62,294 nt of DNA. Source: an uncultured Flavobacteriales bacterium. GTDB taxonomy: Bacteria; Bacteroidota; Bacteroidia; CAIKAF01. A program made the translations under genes and the position numbers. The notes beneath the pieces are model-generated. The model had not been told where the DNA came from. It did not search any database and worked only from the letters and a program-made list of their open reading frames with translations. The DNA is taken from assembly GCA_903837495.1 (NCBI GenBank), contig CAILUT010000046.1, positions 1 through 62,294 on the forward strand, written 5' to 3'. This document shows positions 1 to 6,723 of this stretch, one piece after another (the first letter of the stretch is position 1; each line of letters begins with the position of its first letter).

Positions 1-292
1 ACCATTCGTGCATTCGTGGCTAAAAACATAGACACAAAAAGCATAGCCCCATACATACCTGCCTGGGTGGCTACAGCCGCAGCCACAACCATTCGTGCAT
101 TCGTGGCTAAAAACCTAGACACAAAAAGCATAGCCCCATACATTCCTGCCTGGGTGGCTACAGCCACTGCCGCAACCATTCGTGCATTCGTGGCTAAAAA
201 CATAGACACAAAAAGCATAGCCCCATTTTCGTGCAAGGGTGGCGACCAACATACCCACAACCATTCGTCCATTCGTGGCTAAAAACATAGAC
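1..292. repeat. 87-bp tandem repeat array, about 3.4 units
   Basis: Units start at 1, 88, 175 and 260, so the period is 87, 87 and 85 bp. Each opens with ACCATTCGTGCATTCGTGGC followed by a run of A residues. The first two full units are nearly identical, the third diverges in its second half and the fourth is cut short. The open frames through it are low-complexity and do not look like a protein. The same GCCACGAATGCAC word recurs in inverted form at 47333 and 47429. The array begins at the window edge, so more units may lie to the left. From 293 to 530 I see no recognisable gene, only a run of eight C residues near 395-402. Confidence 0.85.
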
Positions 293-530
293 GCGGATAG
301 CTCCTGACTTCCGCCTTTGTTCATAAGCCAGAGTTCCGCTTCCAAAACCCTGCAAAAAGAATTTATAAGGATTGCTTTTAGGCCGGCCAATCCACCCCCC
401 CCGAACGCCTTTCAGCTTGGGTTTTGCCGCCGGCAGACCCAGAAAATTTTTCGGATTGAACTCCCCTTGCTGTAAACGCCGCAAACCATGGAACTGGCCG
501 GCAAAATCTTTGCAAAGAGCTTAAAAACAA

Positions 531-554
531 AAAAGCCGGCTTGCGCCGGCTTTT
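531..554 (-). terminator. Rho-independent terminator of the HU gene
   Basis: A perfect 10-bp stem AAAAGCCGGC / GCCGGCTTTT encloses a TTGC loop. Read leftward it is followed by a T-rich tract (the complement of the A run at 520-533). It lies 21 bp past the HU stop codon in the direction of HU transcription. Confidence 0.85.
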
Positions 555-575
555 CTGAAAGACGTAAGTCTAGGC

Positions 576-848
576 TTATTTCAAAGAACCGGACAACTCA
601 GCACCCGCTTTGAATTTTACCACCTTTTTAGCATCGATTTGGATTTTCTGCTTGGTTTTGGGGTTCAAACCAGTCCGAGCAGCGCGCTCTGAAATGCTCC
701 AAGAACCGAAACCTACCAACGCTACACGGTCACCGCCGCGAAGGGCTCCTGAGGTAGCATCGATAAACGCATCCAATGCTTTTTTGCTGTCAGCTTTAGA
801 CAGTCCTGAGCCACTTGACATGGCCTCAATCAATTCTGCTTTGTTCAT
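576..848 (-). CDS. HU family DNA-binding protein
   Basis: The 90-residue product is the usual length for HU/IHF, the small dimeric nucleoid protein that bends DNA without strict sequence specificity. It opens with MNKAELIEAM, the helical dimerisation half, and carries the family signature around residues 45-65 (GFGSWSISERAARTGLNPKT), followed by basic KKVVKFKAG in the DNA-gripping arm region. It is transcribed alone, with its own promoter (890-919) and terminator (531-554). The start is the only ATG that gives a full-length HU. Whether it is HU or IHF-like in function cannot be told from sequence. Confidence 0.96.
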   Translation of the reverse strand: MNKAELIEAMSSGSGLSKADSKKALDAFIDATSGALRGGDRVALVGFGSWSISERAARTGLNPKTKQKIQIDAKKVVKFKAGAELSGSLK

Positions 849-889
849 TTTGAAATGATTTAAAGAGTTAATAGTGAGAATAATTAAAA

Positions 890-919
890 CAAATTTATAG
901 GCAGACGCGACTTTTGCAA
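890..919 (-). promoter_or_regulatory. Bacteroidota-type promoter for the HU gene
   Basis: Read on the minus strand, TTG (917-919) is followed after 19 bp by TAAATTTG (890-897). This matches the Bacteroidota primary sigma-factor pattern TTG-N(17-23)-TAnnTTTG and leaves a 5' leader of about 35 bp before the HU start codon at 848. Confidence 0.7.
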
Positions 920-1066
920 GTAAACCCCCTGAAAAATCAAGCGTTTTGTTAATAAAATAGGGTTTTTGTTAATAACTGTGGGCATAAAACGGGCTCTGAG
1001 CCTTTAAAGAGCATGGATTTGAGCTAAATTTTGAAATTTTGACAAGGGATTATAGATTGAAATTTA

Positions 1067-1209
1067 GGGCGGCTGCCGGGCTTTCCGGGCTACTCCGCGG
1101 TTGCCGAAAGTCTGGCCCAGCTGGTTTGCGGGGGCTCCTAAGGTCGCCTCCGCACCTAGCGGGCCAGGCTTCGGCACCCTTGCGGGGTAGCTCCGTCAAT
1201 CCCTGCCGC
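1067..1209 (-). repeat. Long-hairpin element, copy 1
   Basis: This GC-rich intergenic element is nearly identical to copy 5 at 40245-40387 once reverse-complemented. The strand given is that on which it starts with GCGGCAGGGATTGA. Its two ends are complementary (GCGGC... / ...GCCGC), inner segments pair in register, and the apex carries GGCGACCTTAGGAGCC. It lies between fmt and the HU gene, in the same orientation as both. No credible protein is encoded. Confidence 0.85.
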
Positions 1210-1254
1210 GGGGCCCATCAAAATATACAATGGTTTAAAATTACTGCATCGGAC

Positions 1255-1281
1255 GGGGGGGCGGGGGGGGCGGGGGCGGGG
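1255..1281 (+). other. Four-tract G-run, G-quadruplex-forming motif
   Basis: Four G tracts of 7, 8, 5 and 4 bases are separated by single C residues. Short one-base loops are the arrangement expected to give a very stable intramolecular parallel quadruplex. It sits between hairpin copy 1 and the GC-rich repeat block. Homopolymer length should be treated with caution in an assembly. Confidence 0.75.
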
Positions 1282-1734
1282 AGCGGCATTCCTCGTTGGG
1301 GTATTACGCGTCGAGGGGCGAGGGGCGTCGCGGCGAGGGGCGTTGAGGCGAGGGGCTACACCCCTCGCTAGGGTATTACGCCCCTTCAGGGCTGGACGCC
1401 TCGTTGGGATATTACGCATCGAGGGGCGAGGGGCGTCGAGGCGAGGGGCGTCGAGAGTCGAGGGGCGTCGAGAGTCGAGGGGCGTCGAGAGTCGAGGGGC
1501 TACACCCCTCGCTAGGGTATTACGCCCCTTCAGGGCTGGACGCCTCGTTGGGATATTACGCATCGAGGGGCGAGGGGCGTCGGGTTGCGTCGGGTTACGT
1601 CGAGGAGCGGCATTCCTCATTGGGGTATTACGCGTCGAGGGGCGGCATTCCTCGCTAGGGTATTACGCCCCTTCAGGGCTGGGATGCTCGCTGGGGCATT
1701 TCGCGTCGAGGGATGGGGGTTTGAAGCGAGGGGC
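1282..1734. repeat. Degenerate GC-rich repeat block
   Basis: The block is built from overlapping versions of three words: TCGAGGGGCG, CCTCGCTAGGGTATTACG and CCCCTTCAGGGCTGG. A unit of about 90 bp starting at 1349 recurs almost exactly at 1493, 144 bp later, separated by several GCGTCGAGAGTCGAGG short repeats. A third, diverged part runs from 1607. The block ends exactly at the fmt stop codon. The long open frames across it on both strands are repeat translations, not genes. Confidence 0.8.
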
Positions 1735-2676
1735 TCAGCCCAAGGGTAGCCAACCCTTCACCGGCTGCCTAAGGCCACGCAAAAAGGCCGAGGCATCCAT
1801 AAGGCCTTTTCCGGCGGGTTGCAGGCGCAGAATTTCCAATTCACCGTCAATAAATGCCACTTTAAGGCCTTGTTGCCCTGTTTCCTTTGGCCGCCGAGCC
1901 TCCTTCACTTTGATTTCAATCCGTTCGCCCGATTCCAATACGAGGGCCAAAGCAGCGCCCGGAATGGGATCGAAGGCTCGGACATAGCGTTCGGCTTGTT
2001 GAACACGCATTTCTGGATGCAAAAAAGCATGTTGGCGTTGAATTTTGGGAGCCGGCAACAGGGTTTCATTCGTACCCAATTCCTGGGGTATTGGGACTAG
2101 CGTGTTCGCCGCAAGCCCATTCAAGGTGTTGTGCAAGAGGCCCGGAGCTGCCTGCATCAATTTTTCATACAAACTGCCCCCGGTTTCGTCGGCGGCTATG
2201 GGCAAAGAAAGCTGTTCAAGAATGTCGCCGGTATCAATTTCATGTTTGAGTCGAAAGGTGGTAAGGCCCGTTTCCTTGAGGCCATGCGCAATGGCCCATT
2301 GAATAGGTGCAGCGCCTCTAAGCTGAGGCAGCAACGAAGCATGAACGTTTAAGGTGCCCATGGCTGGCATATTCCAAACCGCTTCGGGCAGCATTCGAAA
2401 GGCCACCACCACAAACAAATCGGCCTGCAGGCTTTTAAGCTGGTCTAAGAACTCCGGATTTTTTAGCCGTTCGGGTTGCAGCAAAGGTATTTTTTGTTCG
2501 CGGGCATAGGTAGCAACGGGCGAACTGCTCAACTGCTTGCCGCGGCCGGCGGGCTTGTCGGGCGCAGACACCACCGCTAGCAGTTCGGTTTCTTTTTGAA
2601 GCAGGTGCAAACAGGGCAATGCGAATTCCGGGCTTCCCATGAACACGACTTTCAGGCGAGTTGGTATATCAGACAT
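1735..2676 (-). CDS. fmt: Methionyl-tRNA formyltransferase
   Basis: The 313-residue enzyme formylates initiator Met-tRNA using 10-formyl-tetrahydrofolate. The N-terminal Rossmann part starts VVFMGSPEFALPC, followed by PAGRGKQL. The catalytic stretch HASLLPQLRGAAPIQ contains the formyl-transferase Asn/His region, and ETGLTTFRLKHEIDTGDIL follows. The C-terminal tRNA-binding domain ends in VKGWLPLG. The start at 2676 (MSDIPTRLKVVF) is preferred because the open frame upstream of it runs through a palindromic repeat. The stop codon abuts the GC-rich repeat block. No def gene is adjacent in this window. Confidence 0.96.
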   Translation of the reverse strand: MSDIPTRLKVVFMGSPEFALPCLHLLQKETELLAVVSAPDKPAGRGKQLSSSPVATYAREQKIPLLQPERLKNPEFLDQLKSLQADLFVVVAFRMLPEAVWNMPAMGTLNVHASLLPQLRGAAPIQWAIAHGLKETGLTTFRLKHEIDTGDILEQLSLPIAADETGGSLYEKLMQAAPGLLHNTLNGLAANTLVPIPQELGTNETLLPAPKIQRQHAFLHPEMRVQQAERYVRAFDPIPGAALALVLESGERIEIKVKEARRPKETGQQGLKVAFIDGELEILRLQPAGKGLMDASAFLRGLRQPVKGWLPLG

Positions 2677-2696
2677 AGGGCAAAGGTAAGAAACCG

Positions 2697-2839
2697 TAGA
2701 GACGCAAAATTTTGCGTCTCTAGGTGAACGCCCATGACAAACGCCCACGAAAACGGCGAAAAGGAGACGCAAAATATTGCGTCTCTACGTGAACGCCCAC
2801 GAAAACGGCGAAAGGGAGACGCAAAATTTTGCGTCTCTA
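2697..2839. repeat. Three copies of a GACGCAAAATTTTGCGTC palindrome
   Basis: Near-perfect palindromes lie at 2697-2722, 2763-2786 and 2815-2839. Each consists of TAGAGACGCAAAA and its inverse, or the same with GGAGACGC at the left end. They are separated by a shared spacer containing GAACGCCCACGAAAACGGCG, so the set reads as a short tandem array. The ridA stop codon (2837-2839) lies inside the last palindrome. Such palindromes could fold as bidirectional hairpins between fmt and ridA. Confidence 0.85.
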
Positions 2840-3298
2840 CTTACGGCCCACCATTACCGAAATTTCAACCCTTGCTCCCCTGGGAAGCTGGGCTACGGCC
2901 ACCGTTTCGCGGGCGGGAAATGCGGTATTGAATCGGCGGGCATACGCTTCATTCACGGCCACAAAATCGGCCATGTCGATTAAAAAAATGCTGGTTTTTA
3001 GGATGTCGCTCCAGTCGGCACCCGCAGCCCTTAGCAAGGCATCAATGTTGTTCAACACCTGCTCTACCTCGACCGCTAAACTTTGGTTTTTCAGCTCCCC
3101 CGTTTCGGGATCCAAGGCAATTTGCCCGGAAAAAAACCAGAGGTTTCCAAATCCAATTCCCTGGCTGTACGGGCCAATGGCCTGCGGCGCTGCCGCTGTT
3201 TGTAGAACTTGCTTTTCCATAAATTCGCTGTTGTTTTGCGCCTGAATCAATCCGCTCACCGATAAACCCAGGAAAATTAATGTCCGTAATTGATGCAT
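2837..3298 (-). CDS. RidA/YjgF family protein, possible 2-aminomuconate deaminase, with signal peptide
   Basis: This is a RidA-fold enamine/imine deaminase. The family core runs from EKQVLQTAAAPQAIGPYSQG to the C-terminal PRGARVEISVMV, which contains the conserved Arg and Glu of deaminating members. From the ATG at 3298 the product is 153 residues and begins MHQLRTLIFLGLSVSGLIQAQ, which looks like a Sec signal peptide. A start at 3220 would give a 127-residue cytosolic protein, the usual family size. The 3298 start overlaps the upstream aldehyde dehydrogenase by 22 bp. Because that neighbour is of the aminomuconate semialdehyde type, a role in 2-aminomuconate deamination is plausible, but the signal peptide would argue against it. 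The long open frame upstream of 3298 is a shadow of the dehydrogenase gene. Confidence 0.85.
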   Translation of the reverse strand: MHQLRTLIFLGLSVSGLIQAQNNSEFMEKQVLQTAAAPQAIGPYSQGIGFGNLWFFSGQIALDPETGELKNQSLAVEVEQVLNNIDALLRAAGADWSDILKTSIFLIDMADFVAVNEAYARRFNTAFPARETVAVAQLPRGARVEISVMVGRK

Positions 3299-4719
3299 AC
3301 ATTTTTGGCTTCGGTGAAGAAACGCAAGGCCTCCCAGCCCCCTTCGCGGCCTACTCCGCTTTGCTTCATGCCCCCAAACGGCGTTCGTAAATCGCGGAGC
3401 ATCCAGCAATTTACCCATACAATGCCGGTGTGCAAGGCTTCGCCAAGGCGGTGCGCTCGCCCCAAATCGCGGGTCCAAACCTGGGCGGCAAGCCCATAGC
3501 TGCTGTCGTTGGCCAGGGCAATGGCCTGGGCCTCGTCGCGAAAGGACTGCAGGGTTACCAGCGGACCAAACACTTCTTCCCGATTCAGCCTGCACTGCGG
3601 CCCCAAGCCTTCAAAAACCATGGGCCGCATAAAATAGCCGTTTTGATTGGCTGCGGGCAATTCCAAGGGCTCGTTTCCGCAGAGCATTTTACCGCCTTCC
3701 TCTAAAGCCAATTGAGCATAGGCTTTTACCTTTTTCAAATGCTCTTTCGACACCAAAGCCCCCATGAATGAGTCGGCCGATTCGGGTGGGCCCACCGTTA
3801 GGGCCTTTACCTTTTCAACAAAGGCATTGCGAAAGCGTTCGTACAAACCTTCTTGAATCAAAATTCGGCTTCCACACAGGCAAATTTCGCCTTGGTTGGT
3901 GAAGGAGGAGCGCACTGCACTTTGCAGGGCAGCTTCAAAATCGGCATCGTCAAACACCAGATTGGGGTTTTTTCCGCCCAGTTCTAAGCTTAATTTTTTA
4001 AACATAGGCGCTGCAAGGCCGGCTATAGAACGCCCGGTAGCGGTACCGCCGGTGAACGAAATGGCAGGAACATCCCTGTGCTCCACCAAGGGGCTTCCGA
4101 CCTCAGGCCCGGTACCATGAACAATGTTTAAAACTCCGGCAGGCAAACCTGCCTCGTGGGCGATTTGCCCCAACCTAAAAGCAGTAAATGGAGTTATTTC
4201 AGAGGGTTTCGCCACCACCGTATTTCCGGCCGCCAAGGCCGGCGCAATTTTCCAGGTAAACAAATACAGCGGCAGATTCCAAGGCGAAATGCAGCCCACG
4301 ACTCCCAGGGGTTTGCGTAAGGTAAAGTTTAATACCCCCTCGTTCATGGGATGGGCCTCAGACTGCTGGTGTTGAATGGCCGTGGCAAAAAATTCCAGGT
4401 TTTTAGCTGCCCGGGGGATGTCCACTTTTCGGGTGAGCCAAAGGGGTTTTCCGCTGTCGCGGGATTCTTCAATTGCCAACTCCTCCATTTGATTTCGAAT
4501 GGCTTTAGCCATGCGCAGCAAAGGTTCGGCACGCTGTTCGGTGCTGAGCGCGGACCAGGCGGGGAAGGCGAGTTTTGCCGAAGCAACGGCGGCATCCACA
4601 TCGGCCTGAGTCCCCAAAGGCAATTTGGCATAGACCATGCCGGTTGCAGGCTCAATCACATCCATGAAGCGGTCTGATTTGACCTGCTTTCCGTTAATAT
4701 AGTGGGTAATTTCCTTCAT
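3277..4719 (-). CDS. NAD-dependent aldehyde dehydrogenase, 2-aminomuconic semialdehyde type
   Basis: The 480-residue protein is a full-length ALDH. The N-terminal THYINGKQV opens the NAD-binding domain. GVVGCISPWNLPLYLFTWK and FTGGTATG form the cofactor site, LELGGKNPN holds the general-base Glu, and NQGEICLCGSRI holds the catalytic Cys. The overall pattern resembles ALDH8A1 / 2-aminomuconic (or 2-hydroxymuconic) semialdehyde dehydrogenases. That assignment is strengthened by ridA directly downstream and by the ACMSD gene elsewhere in this window. It would oxidise 2-aminomuconate semialdehyde to 2-aminomuconate in tryptophan catabolism. The start at 4719 (MKEITHYING) is preferred over 4752. 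Confidence 0.9.
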   Translation of the reverse strand: MKEITHYINGKQVKSDRFMDVIEPATGMVYAKLPLGTQADVDAAVASAKLAFPAWSALSTEQRAEPLLRMAKAIRNQMEELAIEESRDSGKPLWLTRKVDIPRAAKNLEFFATAIQHQQSEAHPMNEGVLNFTLRKPLGVVGCISPWNLPLYLFTWKIAPALAAGNTVVAKPSEITPFTAFRLGQIAHEAGLPAGVLNIVHGTGPEVGSPLVEHRDVPAISFTGGTATGRSIAGLAAPMFKKLSLELGGKNPNLVFDDADFEAALQSAVRSSFTNQGEICLCGSRILIQEGLYERFRNAFVEKVKALTVGPPESADSFMGALVSKEHLKKVKAYAQLALEEGGKMLCGNEPLELPAANQNGYFMRPMVFEGLGPQCRLNREEVFGPLVTLQSFRDEAQAIALANDSSYGLAAQVWTRDLGRAHRLGEALHTGIVWVNCWMLRDLRTPFGGMKQSGVGREGGWEALRFFTEAKNVCINYGH

Positions 4720-4868
4720 AAGCAGTGGCGAAAGGTATTGAATATGCGGCATAGTGAAAAGGGGGCGGGTGATTTTTTGTTGGAATGATTTTGGGCTGGG
4801 AGCTTTGAGGGGCCGTGGTGGGTGTTCTGGGAAAGGGCCCTGGGAGAGGGTATAAAAGAAACACTTTT

Positions 4869-4897
4869 ACATCCGAACCGAATCGCCGGTTGGATGT
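4869..4897 (+). terminator. Hairpin followed by T-run in a long gene-free stretch
   Basis: ACATCC-g-AACCG (4869-4880) pairs with CGGTTGGATGT (4887-4897), leaving a 6-base loop and one bulged G. CGTTTTT follows on the plus strand, which gives it terminator form, yet no rightward gene lies to its left. The rest of 4720-5251 shows no credible gene, tRNA or repeat. Confidence 0.35.
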
Positions 4898-5251
4898 CGT
4901 TTTTACTAAATCTTAAATTGAGAGCAATTCAATTAAAAACTGCCGTACTCCCCCCACATGTAAAGGGCTGATCTGCCGCACCAACCCAGTCTCATACCCG
5001 AGATTCCCGCCTTCCCATTTATCAAAGTTGCCTTTGAAAAAACAAGAAAGCATTTCTGAGACTCCCCAGAAGAACAAACTTCACATCATAAAGTTACCCT
5101 AAGTGTTCCTCGCCACCCCTATACGTGACGAAGCGATAAAGAACGTTTCACCAGTGAGCTACGAAGATACCAAGCTTAATTTTGTGTGTCAAGGGCAAAC
5201 GGCGTTTTTTTTGAAAATTCTTTTGTAATCCGTTTTATCATGGAGGCCTTT

Positions 5252-5391
5252 GCGGCAGGGATTGAACAAGGTAGCCCGCAAAGCGAAAGGGCCTGGGGCG
5301 CGAGGCGCGGAGGCGACTTTAGGAGCCCACGCAAGCCCGCTGCCCCAGTCCCTTTTGCTGAGGACTACCTGTGAAAGCCCGGCTGCCGCCC
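5252..5391 (+). repeat. Long-hairpin element, copy 2
   Basis: It starts GCGGCAGGGATTGAA and ends GGCTGCCGCC. Paired segments include GCGGCAG/CTGCCGC, AGGTAG/CTACCT and an extended AGCGAAAGGGCCTGGGGC / GCCCCAGTCCCTTTTGCT stem. The apex is GGCGACTTTAGGAGCC. The sequence differs from copies 1 and 5 at many stem positions but preserves pairing. It is antisense to both neighbouring genes. Confidence 0.85.
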
Positions 5392-5423
5392 TAAAAAATC
5401 AACGTAGTATTGCTGGCTGAGAC

Positions 5424-5921
5424 CTAATTGTCCTTGAACATTACTGGAGCGCGCCAAGCCCGATACAATGTGAGGACTGGGAAAATAAACCAGGCTGCAT
5501 TGGCCAAGAAAACCCGAGGCAGTTCGGGCGAGGCATGGGGGCCAGTAACTTCTTCAAACAAGATGATGCTAACATTGGTAATTAGCATAGAGGCCCAAAC
5601 GATGGCTCCAAAGCGAATCCAGTTTTTCCCTTTCCAAAAGGCATACAGGGCAAAGGCATAAAAAGGGCCAAAAAACAACACATCAATCCAAATGGTGGCT
5701 TGCCACCAGGGCGGGCGGGCAATCAACAAAGGGTCAAAATTAAAACCGTACCAATGGATTAGGTCAACCATAAAGGGGGGCGGCCAAAAGGGGTATTCCG
5801 ACACACCGGGCTGCCTTACTGTAAGTTGCTCTAGGTCAATCATGTAAACAACCACCAGGAGGTTTACCAAATAAAAAACCCACAGAACGAGGTCCAGTGG
5901 GCGTTTATGCAAAGGCTTCAT
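5424..5921 (-). CDS. EXPERA-domain (emopamil-binding-like) membrane protein
   Basis: The 165-residue protein has four predicted membrane spans: LVLWVFYLVNLLVVVYMI, a segment near IDVLFFGPFYAFALYAF, one at GAIVWASMLITNVSIILF, and FLANAAWFIFPVLTLY. The motif FYAFALYAFWKGKNWIRFGAI and the acidic/aromatic residues in the first and last spans fit the EXPERA domain, known in TMEM97 and sterol isomerase-like proteins. The bacterial role is unknown; lipid or sterol-like ligand binding is only an inference. It sits at the downstream end of the leftward operon, 9 bp after the zinc-ribbon gene. Confidence 0.75.
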   Translation of the reverse strand: MKPLHKRPLDLVLWVFYLVNLLVVVYMIDLEQLTVRQPGVSEYPFWPPPFMVDLIHWYGFNFDPLLIARPPWWQATIWIDVLFFGPFYAFALYAFWKGKNWIRFGAIVWASMLITNVSIILFEEVTGPHASPELPRVFLANAAWFIFPVLTLYRAWRAPVMFKDN

Positions 5922-5930
5922 AGGTTTAAA

Positions 5931-6722
5931 CTAGCCTAACTTCTCAAGTTCTTCGAAGGCCAGCTCGGCATCTACAATAATTCGGCCGCAATGCTCGCAC
6001 TGATTGATTCGTTTGCGCAAAGCGATATTCAGAATGTGTTGAGGAGGCAAGGTATTAAAGCAGCCCCCGCAGGAATCGCGGCTGATGCTCACCACAGCAA
6101 GGCCATTCACCGAATTGGCACGGATTCGCTTGTAGGCGTTCAAATAGCGGTCTTCGATTTGCGATTCAAAGGCCTGTGATTTTTCCAACAGGGATTCTTC
6201 GTCTTTTTGGGTTTCGGCCACGATGGCGTCCAATTCTTCTCTTTTGATGTCTAAATTGGATTGGCGTTCGGCTCGTTTTAGTTCGAAAGCCGATAATTCT
6301 TCTTTTAAAATCTCGATTCGGGCACCAAATTCCCGGATGCGTTTTTCAGCCAATTGGATTTCCAGAGACTGGTATTCAATTTCTTTTGATAGGGAGTCGA
6401 ATTCCCGGTTGTTGCGCACATTGGCCTGTTGCTGTTCGTACTTGGAAATAAGCATGGCCGATTCCTTCATCAGGTTTTTCTTTGCCGACACTTCCGATTC
6501 CATGGCCAGGATTTCCTCGCTTTTTCGTGAAAGCTGCGTATTGAGTCCCTCTACCTCGTCTTCCAAATCGTTCACCTCCAAGGGCAATTCTCCACGAAGG
6601 GTCCGAATCTGGTCGATTTTAGAGTCCATGATTTGCAGGTCGAACAGAGCTCGTAGTTTTTCATCTACGCTCATTTCCGACAAAGATTTTTGTGATTTAG
6701 CGCTTGCCGCAGTTTTGGCCAT
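5931..6722 (-). CDS. Coiled-coil protein with C-terminal C4 zinc ribbon
   Basis: The 263-residue protein is a long heptad-rich coiled coil (about residues 20-190, with many EELESEV-like heptads) followed by a four-cysteine zinc ribbon. The Cys pairs are CGGC near residue 218 and CEHC near residue 243. The ring between them is basic (LRKRINQ), which suggests nucleic acid or ribosome contact. This family is regularly found next to nif3, as here, where the genes are separated by one base. The exact function is not established. The tandem arrangement with nif3 argues for co-expression. Confidence 0.88.
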   Translation of the reverse strand: MAKTAASAKSQKSLSEMSVDEKLRALFDLQIMDSKIDQIRTLRGELPLEVNDLEDEVEGLNTQLSRKSEEILAMESEVSAKKNLMKESAMLISKYEQQQANVRNNREFDSLSKEIEYQSLEIQLAEKRIREFGARIEILKEELSAFELKRAERQSNLDIKREELDAIVAETQKDEESLLEKSQAFESQIEDRYLNAYKRIRANSVNGLAVVSISRDSCGGCFNTLPPQHILNIALRKRINQCEHCGRIIVDAELAFEELEKLG

Positions 6723-6723
6723 A

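Noticed and set aside
1-292. CRISPR array
   Set aside because: The whole 87-bp unit repeats; there are no unique spacers and no cas genes.
194-484. 96-codon minus-strand frame beside the array
   Set aside because: Half of it is repeat translation and the rest shows no domain or conserved feature.
1039-1987. Long frames through the hairpin and GC-rich repeats on both strands
   Set aside because: GC-rich repeats create stop-free frames; products are low-complexity Arg/Gly/Pro repeats.
3299-3595. N-terminal extension of the RidA frame
   Set aside because: It lies antisense-free inside the dehydrogenase coding frame region and has no RidA-like sequence; a signal peptide starts at 3298.
5130-5175. 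tRNA-like string on the minus strand (TCGTAGCTCACTGGTGAAA)
   Set aside because: A D-arm-like stretch is present but there is no T-arm GTTCGAATC and no matching acceptor stem, so it is not a tRNA.
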